DNA of 64,000 nucleotides. It comes from Harmothoe impar (taxonomy: Eukaryota > Annelida > Polychaeta > Phyllodocida > Polynoidae). Below are positions 22,875 through 34,387 of the stretch, one piece after another. The notes beneath the pieces were generated by a model. That model made no database searches and was not told the origin of the DNA. It saw only the letters and a program-made list of their open reading frames with translations. A program made the translations under genes and the position numbers. The stretch's first letter is position 1, and each line of letters starts with the position of its first letter. The stretch lies in the NCBI GenBank assembly GCA_947462335.1, contig OX381721.1, positions 8,494,001 through 8,558,000 of the forward strand. Reading direction: 5' to 3'.

Positions 22875-24162
22875 CAACTTGCCAAGTGAGGGAAATCCTG
22901 GAGCAAACTGTCATAAGTCATATAGTAGTATGTGTGATTATGATAGAGAATGACTAGGGTACTGCAGGAGTGAGCTCAATAATCAAGTTGAAAATAATGA
23001 TAAAAACAGATGCACACATTGCTCAATGTTTGTTACTTTGGATAACATAACGGGCGGGCATTTTTCATTTTGTTTACCATTTTGTCAAAGGCTAGGTTGG
23101 GATCAGTAATACTGCTATCTATTGAGTTCAAATTCTGGCAAAAGTTTTTTACACTACAGATCAGTGCTCAAAATGTTTATAGGCATAATTTTATTTTGGT
23201 TAGATTATGTTTTGTAGGAATGATGTAGCTGTTATGTCAGCGGTGATTTTCAGATAATGTTCTGTAGTTGTTATTTTGTGTTATGATATTAGAACGGACG
23301 CGAAATGTCAAAGCCAAGTTCCATTCGGTTTTTAGTGCAACAAGTGGTTTATTTAATAAAGTTGCTGAATAATGTTTGCAGTCAAAAGAGTCTCTCGAAA
23401 AGGAACTAAAGTGCTCCTGTAGGCCAGTAGTTACAGGGACACTTTTTGGGAATCATCCTTGTAAATATTCTTTATAGTGTCTCAAAGGTTGTCAAAGTTA
23501 GGACTCTGTAATTCATACACTAGGACTGGGCTAAACTATAATGCATGCCTTTGCCTGTCATCTGATTGGCTCACTTAAGAAACCAGTGGTAAGAAAATTG
23601 TTTCCCCAGCACGCTTATACACTGGGATGAGATTGAGAAGGAGGGATGGCCAGTACATGTATACTCTGTCAATACCATCCATCGGTCTCTTCAAAATTAT
23701 AGCTAGTATTTTATAAATACCGTGAGAGGCCGGAAGGTGATGGCTGAGCAAACCATCCACCATTGTGGGGAGAGTTATGTATCATTCCTTTGAATTTAGT
23801 TTTCTAGTAAGCTAAATAGAAAGGCCTGCATTTCCTGGTTCCCTCATGCATTATCATGGCATGCAGGCCCCAATCATCGCTGGTCAGCCTTCAACTTCTC
23901 AGTGCTAGATACCAGAGGTGTCACATGACCTCACTCTCCTGTACAGATCTTTAGCATGTTGCCTACGATGGAGATTGCTAAGAGCCGGCGTGCTATAATA
24001 ATGCATGGGAGAGATACCTCTTGCATATATCAATATATCAAGAAAAGTGCCCATATCTGACCATGATGACTCGCCAGAGAAGTGATGTCATCATTTTGGT
24101 ACATTAGCAGTAACAAGTATGGAGAGAATCCTTATCTATTATCATGGACAAAATTTATCACA
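22875..24162. other. gene-free stretch
   Basis: No coding region, RNA gene or inverted repeat that I can support. Confidence 0.4.
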
Positions 24163-24385
24163 ACCGTAAATCCCAGCGTAGAACCCGCGGGTTATACGCG
24201 AACCAAACCCCTAATGCCGGTTCTACAAAATTCACAAGGTCTAAGTTCGGGTAAAACAAGGGGTTTTGGGAGTAATGTACAGTACTAAAATCACAATTTT
24301 CAGACGTCTGATGCGGGTTATAGGGTTCTCCCAAAGTCAGGGTGCGGGTTATGCGAGATGCAGGTTATACGCGGAGATTTACGGT
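24163..24385. mobile_element. short MITE with ACCGTAAATC ends
   Basis: ACCGTAAATCCCAGCG at the left and, reversed, ACCGTAAATCTCCGCG at the right. Inner words of GCGGGTTATACGCG type occur in both arms. Confidence 0.65.
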
Positions 24386-24488
24386 ACAACCAACAACACA
24401 GACAAACTATAGGCCCTGATGAATACAACTGCACTATGCACATGAGGATTTATTGACATGATGTTGTTGATATGTTAATCAGTGTACT

Positions 24489-24676
24489 GTACCGTCACAT
24501 TTAAGCGCCGGGTTTTGAATACACGCCGGCCTTGTAAAAGCGCTGGGGGATTGAGGGTCTTGAGATAATTCTTAAGCACTAAATATAGATCTTGAATAAG
24601 CGCCGGTCTTGTATAACCACTGGAGGTAAACACCCCTCCAAAGTTATGAGCGCGGGGGCACTTAAACACGACGGTA
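24489..24676. mobile_element. TA-flanked MITE with CCGTC ends, overlapping a gene's stop codon
   Basis: Left terminus TACCGTCACATTTAAGCGCC; reversed right terminus TACCGTCGTGTTTAAGTGCC (16 of 20 identical). The interior repeats AAGCGCCGG and CTTGAATAAGCGC words. Related sequence occurs at about 25925-26095, 34960-35075 and 42395-42440. The right terminus coincides with the last four codons and stop of the lectin/PAN gene. Confidence 0.7.
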
Positions 24677-26211
24677 TGATATGTACCATTCATGTGGGAT
24701 AGCGATAGTCTCCTTGACATTTCCAGCGTTGTACACCATGCAATTTCTCTCTGACTGAATGTATCTGAATACAAAGCAGTACCTGTCACCTGCACACTGT
24801 ATAGCACATGAGCTAACGCAGTCTATCTGTACCACCATATGGCTACCTACAGCCACAGTGCTGCCCTGGTCAACTCCAACAAACGCAAACTGCCTGTCTG
24901 AAGCTGTAGATAAGAGAAAGTGAGGAATTAGTGAACGGACTACAGATACTTTTATGTTAATATGTATGGTGTCTATCATTTCTAACCTATACAGTAGCGA
25001 GAGATAAACTTTATGCTAACCTGGTACAATACCATTAGGGTAAGAACCTAATAATTCAACAATTAGTGTAAAGGTTATACTTGGTTGATATCTACTGATA
25101 TACCTCCTTGGTAATACTTACCCTGTGAAACCTGCATCTGACATAGACTCACTTGAAGCCGAGAGCACGTCAGATCGGCCCATTGCAATGACCCTGCTGC
25201 CACACATGTACAGTACTCTAATCTCCAGTTTGGTTCATTAGGGGAATAGTTTGTCCATGAAAATGGTGTGCCATCATTCCATTTTGGATTTCTCTCATCA
25301 TAGCCAATCCACAGTAGGCCTGAGTTCAATCTTTGATGAATGAGAGAAGTGAAACAATGTAAAGAATTGACATACTTGCAATCTGTCATGTTCTATGAAT
25401 TACTTTTAACTCTTTTGAATTTTAAATGAGCTATCTATGTACACTGTAATGCAATTCAGATCAAAACGTCCTCAGCTGTACAAAGACCAGGAGGCATTTC
25501 ACAAGACTTACCCAATGTCCTTCAAAAAGTCCAGAAGAAGCTGTGACGTTTCTGCAGAATCCACTGTTGCTAGGTTACCACCACTTCTGCTGGGACCCAT
25601 AGAAGGAGGCGGTGGTGGTCTCAACCCAATAACATGTGTTTCTTTGGTAATTTATATTAGACTGGCAAATACTGACTGGAAAGAAAATTCCAAATCATAA
25701 TTTACTGCATCAATAGTGTATTTCGGTTTATCAGATTTTGACCAATGGTTTGACTGCATAAAAATATAAAAATATGAATTCTCCAAAAATGTGTTTGGAT
25801 CTCTTGTATTTTCCCTAGAGCATTCAAATATATTTCACAATATAAATCCATTTTAAACCATGGTTAACACTAGCCTAATTTTAGTTACTAGTGTGATTTT
25901 ATACAACTAAACATAATATTTATCATAAGCTGCCTGGCGCTTATAGATTTGGAGGCACGTTTCCTCTGCACTTGTAAAAGACTGGCGCTTATTCAAGATT
26001 CGGTTTAGTGTTTAAGAGACAATTGAAGGTTTCCCACTTAGTCAAGATCAGCGCTTATTCAAAACACAGCTTGTACACGGGACGGTATGGTATTATAGTT
26101 ATAGTACCATAATTAATTACCTGATGAACTGTGGACAATTGCTGTCACATGCGCAAAGATGCAGATCCAGACCAAACATATTGAATACATTCTTTTTGAA
26201 GGAGGCCCAAT
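24662..26211 (-). CDS. secreted CTLD-PAN protein
   Basis: Four exons right to left: 26211-26121 (ATG at 26190), 25641-25512, 25330-25122, 24903-24662. The coding sum is 651 nt, 216 residues, with agreeing phases. Exon 1 gives a signal peptide (MYSICLVWICIFAHVTA). Exon 2 gives a Pro-rich linker, then GGNLATVDSAE, a C-type lectin signature. Exon 3 gives LLWIGYDE, SWTNYSPNEPNW and QWADLTC; EPN is the mannose-type sugar-binding tripeptide, but the usual WND is WAD. Exon 4 encodes a PAN/apple domain (AFVGVDQGSTV, CAGDRYCFVFRY, CMVYNAGN). The protein is likely secreted and may bind carbohydrate or protein ligands. The usual first Cys and W..A...C helix of the CTLD were not found, so exon 2's upstream edge (acceptor at 25642-25643) is the least certain; an undetected or lost exon is possible. 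Confidence 0.78.
25925..26095. repeat. repeat related to the CCGTC-ended MITE
   Basis: Contains GGCGCTTATAG, GGCGCTTATTCAAG and GCGCTTATTCAAAAC words and ends ACGGGACGGTATG, like the right end of the copy at 24489-24676. It lies in intron 1 of the CTLD-PAN gene. Confidence 0.5.
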
Positions 26212-26424
26212 CTGTTCAATGAAGAGCGACGAATTCCACAACATGTATTTCTGGAATTGCCAGGTACAGGAGTTCTAAGTTAGGGCAAAGTTGGATTAAA
26301 CAGTTACTGTTGATGCAGTAATTATCAATAGTAGTCAAAATTATATTAACTTCCCAAAGTGAAATAATGTAGTGAATATATGATAATTCTCTATAATTAT
26401 GGGGACATTCCAGACAGAAGTGAA

Positions 26425-26795
26425 GAGTTGACAGGGGGTTCGGGAGGGACCTCCGACAGGGGAGTAAGGGAGAGATTGGTGGCAGGGAGCAAAGGAGGGA
26501 CTGCCAACAGGGATTACAGGAGAGACTGGCAACAGGGGAGTGTGGGAAGGACTGCTGGTAGTGGCTGCGGAAGGGAATGATGACGGGGGAGTAAGGGACA
26601 GACTGGCGACATGGGATTAAGGGAGGGACTAATGACAGGGGAGTAAAGAAGGCACTGGCAACAGGGGATGCAGACGGGACTGATGACACGGTAGTAATGG
26701 AGGCACTGGCAACAGGGGATGAGGGATTGAGGGATAGGCAGGGGGTGAGAGAGGGTCTTTAGGCAGGGCCATGGGAGGGCCTGAGCAGACTGAGG
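26425..26795. repeat. GGGA/CAGGGGA minisatellite, left part
   Basis: Irregular tandem units of roughly 30 bp built from GACAGGGGAGTAAGGGAG-like sequence. Similar units resume at 27385-27605, so the array appears to be split by the fold-back element between them. Minus-strand Ser/Pro-rich frames are artefacts. Confidence 0.8.
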
Positions 26796-27000
26796 ATAAG
26801 GGGGCGACTATTCCGCATTAGCAAGATGATCACTGTACAGCGCCATTTTGTCTTGTACCAGTGCTGTTTCCTCTGTTAATTATAGCAGCCAGGTGATTAG
26901 CTGAAGCTGGTTCCTGTCATGTCCAAAATTTTGAGTTTTAGAGGCCATAAACCTTTCAGTTATAATCGTCTATTGTGGGTAGTTATGCCATATGTTCAGA

Positions 27001-27054
27001 TTGGGGGAGTGGTTAGGACTCTTGCCTATTACTGGGTCATGAGTTCAAATCCAT
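27001..27054 (+). other. tRNA-like module (A/B boxes)
   Basis: GGGGGAGTGGTTAGGAC resembles a Pol III A box and AGTTCAAATCC matches the B box, at tRNA-like spacing. No full acceptor stem is evident, so it is not a functional tRNA gene. Confidence 0.6.
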
Positions 27055-27180
27055 ATTGATGTCCTTTACACAAGATAAATAGTCATAGTGTAATCTAAAA
27101 TGGTTTTGTATTCTTACATCTCTAAGTTTTCATTTATAAATACTATTTTTAACCAAGTAGGGAAAAACATGTACTCTTGG

Positions 27181-27240
27181 CATGGATTTGAACCTATGAC
27201 CCCTGCATTTGTTGGCTAATGTCCTAACCACTCCCCCAAT
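27181..27240 (-). other. tRNA-like module (A/B boxes), opposite arm
   Basis: On the minus strand GGGGGAGTGGTTAGGAC, then GGTTCAAATCC. Mirror partner of 27001-27054. Confidence 0.6.
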
Positions 27241-27384
27241 CTGAACAGCTGACATTAGGGATGTTCAACTACCAATGATTCAAAAATGTATGACCCCTGA
27301 AACTGTCTATTTTGGACGGCCAGGAACCAGCTTCAGCTACAGGTCTCACAAGGGAAAATCACTGCATCTCGCTAGTGCGGAATT

Positions 27385-27605
27385 GAGAGGGGACTGATTG
27401 AGTGACTGCTGACTAGGGGTAAGGGAGGGACAGTTGACAGGAGGAGAGAGAGACAGTGAGCGAGGAAGAGACTGTATACTGGGGGGTAAGCGAAATGCTG
27501 TAGACATGGGGCGAGGGATCGGACTGCAAACAGAGGATCGAGGGATGGGGCTACAGCTGGTGAAAAGTGGGGAAGGATCACAGCTAGGGGAATGAGGGAA
27601 GGGAC
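27385..27605. repeat. minisatellite, right part
   Basis: GGTAAGGGAGGGACAG, GGGGTAAGCG and GGGGCGAGGGATC-type units like those at 26425-26795. Confidence 0.7.
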
Positions 27606-28025
27606 CATCCAGGACCCCAATATTACCTTCAAATTGTCCCTCATTACAATGGTTGTCTAAAGATGTAACGATATTCATCAGAAAAACAGGTAATTATCAG
27701 TCACAGTATCAAAAAGACAAAAATGGAACCAACACAAAAACATCAAAACCCTCTGGCAGAATATTTGCATGGCCGTCATAATCATTGGAGTAGAGAAGAG
27801 GAGAATTAATGTTTTCATTACTCGTTTATAGTGATGTCCAGATCATCTCATTAACAAAAGATGATCATTACATCCTGAGCAACAAGGTAGTTCTTAACGA
27901 CAGATTAAAGATGAATACAAATTAGAGATGTATAGTTATTAGGTGTATTATATCTATCAAATACTAAACAGAAAACACTCTAGTATGCATACTTTTAGAT
28001 CAAAATTAGCCCACCTGCGTTCTAC

Positions 28026-28216
28026 CATCCACTGCTAATGAGTAACTGATATGCGCATTTCTGCTCACTCGGATACAGTGGCTTGTTCTGACGAGATGTA
28101 GCCAAATGAACAATGGGGGCTGTGTTGATACCTATGATTATTAGCCGTAGCGTAATGTACATTGTGATGCCTGACGACGTCTCTTTGTTCAGCACATGGT
28201 ACACACTCTTAAGGAC
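28026..28216 (-). CDS. possible orphan exon, unknown protein
   Basis: On the minus strand a good acceptor (GATTTTCCCAG) precedes an open stretch of about 63 codons with balanced composition (for example TSSGITMYITLRLIIIG and PSEQKCAYQLL), ending at a gtagaa donor in phase 2. No domain is recognised and no partner exon is certain. It could belong to a gene upstream of the CTLD-PAN gene or be chance. Confidence 0.25.
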
Positions 28217-29024
28217 CTGGGAAAATCAATGTCAACAAACAAGCTTTCTGTAAGTTACTAACACCCTTGGCCGGATGGGGGTATGGACATTTCAACCCTG
28301 CTATAGAGGAGGGCAAATAATGTCACCTGTTTCCAGCCAAGAATTTCGCGCCATACTATGATACAAAGGGATCGTATGTGCCCCAATTGTCGACCATCCA
28401 GGGGAGGGGAGTAAAAGAATCTGACCTCCCCCCCCCCCCCATTGTTGTTAAAATGCGTTCCGAATGGTAACCATTTGGTAACACCTTACCAGGACCCCAT
28501 TACAAAGGTCCTATTTTAGAGCTGACTCTGAGAAAAGGAAGTACCGGTAGGCTTATAAATATAGAAAATAGTTGTCTATAGGCAAGGGCTTACGGTATAT
28601 CATATGATTTACTAAACGCGCACCAGTTTGTAACTTTCTGGGTCTGCTACCTTGCTCAGCCAGGGAACCAGTGCAGGGAACCAGTACAGAACATTATGGG
28701 TAAAGCAACAATATAATGATACATCTTAGCCTTTTAACGCATTGGGAGCAAATGTAGACTATAGTCTAGATACATGCACCATCTCAGGCCGGGTGTAGAC
28801 TATTTACTACGCCATGAGGCGGCGGATGGTGAACATAACAACTCAATAACTGACATGACTCTATGGGATTGGCAACACTGCCCTCAGCGAATGTTTCTGA
28901 AAAAAAATACATTCCTCCCCACAGCAAGAATTAAATGTGTGTGGTCGCAACCTGCCATCACTGGAGGGTTAAATGGGGTGGATATTCTATTTTAAAAAAA
29001 ATAAAAAATGGCCACACAATGCTC
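28217..29024. other. gene-free stretch
   Basis: Contains a C run near 28429-28440. Nothing else is supported. Confidence 0.4.
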
Positions 29025-30017
29025 TAGGGTAGATTCACCACTTTCGGACGCTCGTTGGCAGTGCAAACGTGACCCCTTTTCGATAAGCTACAGCTCTGTT
29101 AGTATTCCTCACAGACCTAGTCTGAGGGTATATATGGAAAGAGGGGTATTCAAACATTATAGCCAACTAGTGATCCTTGCAATAAGTTAAGTATTAAATG
29201 ATTTATTCCTCTTCAAAGTTAGGAAATTAAATACCCCAATTTCACCTGATGTCGGACACCTTGATTTTTGTTTATTTTTCACTAGTAATATTGACTGCTT
29301 TGTCTTAATAGTATATCAGGTATGACATAACTCATCCAGGCTATGGATACTATTAAAGATAATAAATATATCTGCACCAGAAATATATGTTTAAGACCAT
29401 TGAACCTGCTCAATATAGAAAATCTGTACATTCTTCCTTTTTACTGAACTAAATTGATATATTCTAGCCAATGCCATTTGATACAACATTTTAAGTAATA
29501 TGCACTTCATAATATTTACTGGAAGAATCTTAGCATTGCTTCCTTTATATTTGGGGCAGAGGGAAAGATACAGTGCACAGTGCTGTCTGACTCTTAGAGC
29601 ACCTATATCATATATTTGAAAGGTCTTCAAACATTATTTCCTGGGAATAACTATGCACTTCTTTGTTCAAAACTACTTTGAAATACATGTATGATATTGT
29701 CCATGTACATATATGTTGTCTGGGTGTAGATAGAACAGCAGTATTTTGCATGATAATACCCTGTCCGACTTGAGGTACAATATAATGAGCCACACTCGAC
29801 ATCAGCTCCTCACCCTGAAACAGGTCTACTTCAGGGCATGTTTAGACACAGATAAGACTGATATACATGTCTATCCTTTACTTTATGGGCAAGATGGACA
29901 CTTCATGTTCGTCATGGTAATCACAGACAGGGCAAATCGTGTAGGTTATATTACTATTTTTACTGTTTAAAGTGTCCGACTTAAGGTGTGTGTCCGTCTT
30001 TGGGTGAATCTACCCTA
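29025..30017. mobile_element. TA-flanked element, ends GGGTAGATTCACC
   Basis: TAGGGTAGATTCACC at 29025-29039 is mirrored by GGTGAATCTACCCTA at 30003-30017. Words of the type CTT..GTCCGAC recur inside near both ends (29250, 29765, 29975). About 1 kb with no coding capacity. Confidence 0.8.
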
Positions 30018-31020
30018 TACTTTTCACCATAGCAAGAACTGCAGCACACTGTTTATACGGCAGCTCTGGTCTCCTTCTGATGCAGGCATGTAGTGCACAC
30101 ACACAGACATTGATTCACCCTGATGAGGGGCATTGTTTCTTGTGTACTGTTCTGTGCCATTTATTTGCACTTGAAGCTATATGCCATTAATAAATGATGA
30201 GTATATTCAAATACGGTACTTTCTTTACATATGAGTGTATGTGTGTTGCGGGTGCATGGTTTAGATTTCACTAGAGATCAGTTGATTCGTGATACAAAGT
30301 GAAACCTCTTATTGAAATTCACCATTCCTACAGGGGCAAAAAGGAAAGTGATACTAAGTCACCGTGTACAAATCGGGAATCGGGAAACACACTTTACTAC
30401 TTATATAGGTCACAATTCCAGTTTGCAACATTATGAGCAGAATGTTCTGGTGAATAGGGAGTTTAAGATGACGACGTGTACGGCAACGACTATGTGTAGT
30501 GTCACACTCCTGTGACTCACAGGTCAAGTTTGGGGGGGGGGGGGTGTGCCCATCTAGATGTTTGTAACTTGTAGCCTTGACGTTATGGACGTGAACATAG
30601 ATACCTATCTACGTACGTGTAGATAACTGCTGGTTATATGTAATGTATTTGTATACCTTAAATGTCTGAATATATCCAGGTACTTGACTGGTCTATATGT
30701 ACCTGTGGTAGGTGTTAATTGGTGTTAGGGTAAGTATATCTCACTGTAATTACCCACTCATTTTACCCTGACCTGCACTGAGCCATGCTCTCATACTTCA
30801 GCCCAGACAGGTACCATACAGAATGATTTTCCTAACTACATTACTTGTACGTGCACTGCAACCTGTACTTGTATACCTAGAATTATGTGGTCATTGGTTG
30901 ATAGAGAAAGAAATAGTCTCAATCCTCCCTTTTTTTTTTTATCAATGAAAAATAAAGATACTTTTAAAAGCTCTGGACCCCTATATTTCTTGTCATCTAC
31001 CGTTTTCGATGATTTAGGCT
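30018..31020. other. gene-free stretch
   Basis: Holds a G run near 30531-30543. No gene is seen. Confidence 0.4.
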
Positions 31021-31049
31021 ACCCATGGAAAAACAGTTAGAGGTATTGT

Positions 31050-32850
31050 GATGACTTAGTTCGGGTCCAGACATCCCGAACCTGTCCCCCACATGGTCAG
31101 GTATTGCGCCTGGGAGTCCTGTTCCTTTTGCCACGTGGTGATCCGGGTGTTACCTGTACCCTCGATTCCATATGGGTCATCAGGTAACCTTTTCACCCTT
31201 GGTACTAGATCTTGTCCCCAGGTGTCAGCCCAGTCACCTAACCTACTATAAAAGGCACCAGGATCCAGTATTTGGTCCCGCCTAGGGTAGGTTCACCCTG
31301 AGTCAAACTCATACCTTGAGTCAACCACTTTTGTCATGAAATTACAAGTTCAATATGCATCTGGTGATAATAAACTCCCACTGATTTAAGAATTCAAGTG
31401 TTTTCCAAATATCAACTGCACATTGCATCCACATCATAACTCTTTTTCAAACTGTAAAGTCAGTCAGAAGTACTCCTGTTTGACCTGTTTTGGCAAACAG
31501 AGAATGAAAATCTCCCCACTGTTCGTACTCTTTGGTAGTTGATTTGAAGTGTTTGTCCCTTTCATACACAGTGTCAATCAGTTTTGTAAGCTGCATATGT
31601 ATCTAAATCACACAAATCATGTCTTTATTGAGCAAAATTAATTTCCTAAATTATATTTAGGACTGATTTCGTAAGGTATACCCATTTCACCTTAAGTCAG
31701 CCATGAATTCACCCTAAGTCAGCCACATCATACCTTAAGTCAACCATGCGGTTTTCTTCTAGGGAATCTCCCCTGGAATTCTCTCACCTTGAATTTCTGT
31801 CCAAGAACATTCCACCTACCCTTGTGAATACCTCCTCCTTCCAGAATACCCTCTCCTACTACAGGGTTAAGGATAGCAGGCCTACTTGTGTATTGTATAG
31901 AGGGCAAGGGTGAAACGCAAAAAGAGGGGGGAAAAGGGGGTGAGAAGGCAGAGCCCCCGATATATTCAATAGAATTCCATACTGCATGTCTATAATGTTA
32001 TATTTGGTCCTCATTGCTCATGCAAGTAATATTTACTTGTATTGATAGCTCATAATGCAATTGTATTCACCTAAGGTACAGTACTAACTTTGTCTTGATT
32101 ATTCCATATTCAATAAATTATCTTATTCTCTATTGTTAGCTGTAACATATTGATATATGATGCATGCATTCATCCATTTATGAAAATCAGAAAATTACTG
32201 GTTTATTCCACATATTTCTGGTGGTTGAAATATGGCTGACTCAAGGTGCATTTTGGCTGACTTAGGGTGAAAAGGGGCAATTCTGAATACTCTGATAAAT
32301 CATGGAATTAAATACTGTAAACTGATATATGGCATTGTGAGACATCATGAAAGTTACTCTCCAGAGCAATACCTAAAGTTTGGTTCAATTGTGAAGGATA
32401 TGCACAAAAAACTCTAGGAGCAGTTAGACCTGAAAGGTAGCTCATGAAAAAACATGAATCAGACCGGTTGAAAGTGGTGAACCTACCCTACTCCCCGTCC
32501 CTACCTGGGCTATGCCCCACTATTACCCTGTGTGGAGGCCTCTAACAGACCCTTTCTGTGATACCGGTTCATCTTCCCTGATACAGGTCCCTAAGGCCTG
32601 GTTTGGCTCCTCTGTGTGACCTCAGTCACATGTCCAGAACCTGTTCTGAACCTGTCCCGAACCTATTCCCGATCACCTGTCCCATACGGTTCTCCTTAGT
32701 TGCATACTTTAGATCCAGTTTGGATTCTGGGAGTAACCTGTCCTGAACCTAATCTTGCACATTATCTTATCGCGATCACATGGTACTGAACCTCACCTCT
32801 TATATGTTGTAAGCAGGATTACGCAATAAAACTTGTAACTTGAATCCAAG
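31050..32850. repeat. possible old LTR-like repeat interrupted by a TA element
   Basis: Left of the TA element lie CCCGAACCTG words and a TATA-like CTATAAAAGGC (about 31248). Right of it lie more CCTGTCCCGAACCT repeats and a poly(A)-signal-like GCAATAAAACTTG (about 32824). The order promoter-repeats-poly(A) suits an LTR, but no second LTR or primer site was confirmed. Confidence 0.3.
31283..32490. mobile_element. TA-flanked element, ends GGGTAGGTTCACC
   Basis: TAGGGTAGGTTCACC at 31283-31297 is mirrored by GGTGAACCTACCCTA at 32476-32490. Repeated ACCTTGAGTCAACCAC and CCCTAAGTCAGCCAC words lie near the left end and mid-element, and inverted forms lie near 32232-32275. No coding capacity. Confidence 0.82.
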
Positions 32851-32879
32851 CAAAACCCGGTTTGTTGATAAATCTATTT

Positions 32880-34270
32880 ACTACGCATACAAGGCTGGTG
32901 GCCTAAAACATGTAATTAGTTCTGCAGCATTAGAGGGCCAGGAGCATTATTTCTAGCAACACCCATCACCAAAAAAGACTAAAGTACGCCATATACCACT
33001 AGAAAGCTCTGATCATGGGCTTTTCAGATATGGTGAGTAAGTTGTGAACAATCCAACATGGCCACCAAAATATCAGAATTCCATCTCCTGTGACCAAGAT
33101 ATGGCTTATGAATAACACTGCCCCCCCCCCCCAACTTGGACCCAATGAAGTCAATGATTCTATTGGTTTGTTGCTAATATAGCTGATTACTTAGCAAAAA
33201 CTGTTCTAAATGTTTATCTGCCTAGCAACACAGTTTTCCATGGTCCTGAGGTTGATTATAATCATACCTACCCCCCCCCCCCTCTCTCTAAATTGGACCC
33301 AAGGAGTTCACAACATTATGAATTTGGGTTTAGTAAGATTTTATTGACTGCTATTCTCAACAAGTTACGTCTTTCAAATAAAGCCAATGATTGGTCAAAT
33401 AAGTCCATATATAAGTACATACTGAATCTAAAAGATGGGCAAAAAGGAAAGTGATACTAGCTATGTAAATTGGGAATTGGGAAGCATAATTACCTATATA
33501 GGTCACATTTTCAGTACGCAGCATTACGAGCAAAATCGAAAGTGATACTAAGTGTATAAATTGGGAATTGGGAAACATAAATATCTAGATAGGTCACAAT
33601 AATTAGTTTTTTTCTTATAAGTAGAAGGATCTGGTGATTAACCAGTGGTGAATTTATAGGAGGCACCGGACGCACCCCCCCCCCCGGTTTCGGCCAAAAT
33701 GTACTTTTTTTTTAATGTAAAATTTTAGCCAAAAGGTTCGGGGGATGAATTTTTCCAATAGTGCCCCCCCCCCCTTTCAAAATCCTGGATCAGCCATTGT
33801 TAATGCCGAAGCTATAGTGGGATTATGAAAGTTCTCATGTCTACAATTATAATAGTAAAGGAGCAGATTTAGACTTAGAAACCAGCTATGCATACAGTCC
33901 ATTCAGAAGGGTGGATCACTCATACCTTCCAGAACCTGGCAGCCCACTCAAAGTGAAACCAAATAAAAATTAACCATTTAAGGCCGTATAGTTTTTTAAC
34001 ACATAATGATCTTTGCTCTCATGATTCATGAATGCATGGCTAGTGGGTAACTCATCAGCACTGCATTCAAGCATCTGGTGAGTACTTTTATTTGGGTCTT
34101 CCATGCATCATGACGACATAGCGCATAATGCATTATATCACTCGTCTGCCCCTAACACCTGAGAACCAAGTGTGGCTGTTTTGTAGATAGATATCGAGGG
34201 GTGTACATATTGAAAGTGAAACCTTAAGAAGAGCCTTACAGGTATAATCAACACAGCCCATAAAGTTAGG
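32880..34270. other. gene-free stretch with C runs
   Basis: Poly-C tracts at about 33121-33132, 33271-33282, 33675-33686 and 33764-33774. Short related passages (AAAGGAAAGTGATACTA) occur near 30345, 33445 and 33540. No gene is seen. Confidence 0.45.
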
Positions 34271-34288
34271 TAGCACCCCTAGAGTGCA

Positions 34289-34294
34289 TATAAA
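34289..34294 (+). promoter_or_regulatory. TATA box of the PLA2-like gene
   Basis: TATAAA about 95 bp before the chosen ATG. A transcription start near 34315-34325 would fit. No other promoter element was identified. Confidence 0.5.
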
Positions 34295-34387
34295 TGTGAG
34301 AGGGTAACTGACAAGGAACATTGCGTGGCTGCTTCTAACCGGACATACCTTTTGAACGCTGCTCTCCTTGTTACTTTACGTACGAAG

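Larger units (their letters stand above)
26810..27383. mobile_element. fold-back element with two inverted tRNA-like modules
   Basis: Left end ATTCCGCATTAGCAAGATG; reversed right end ATTCCGCACTAGCGAGATG. The arms match further in (AGCTGAAGCTGGTTCCTG in both) and each holds a tRNA-like segment, plus strand at 27001-27054 and minus strand at 27181-27240, pointing at each other. The end sequence recurs at 60916. Confidence 0.75.

Noticed and set aside
26216..26689. Ser/Pro-rich minus-strand frame of 157 codons
   Set aside because: Spans the minisatellite; the periodic residues follow the repeat unit.
27346..27678. Pro/Ser-rich minus-strand frames
   Set aside because: Right part of the same minisatellite.
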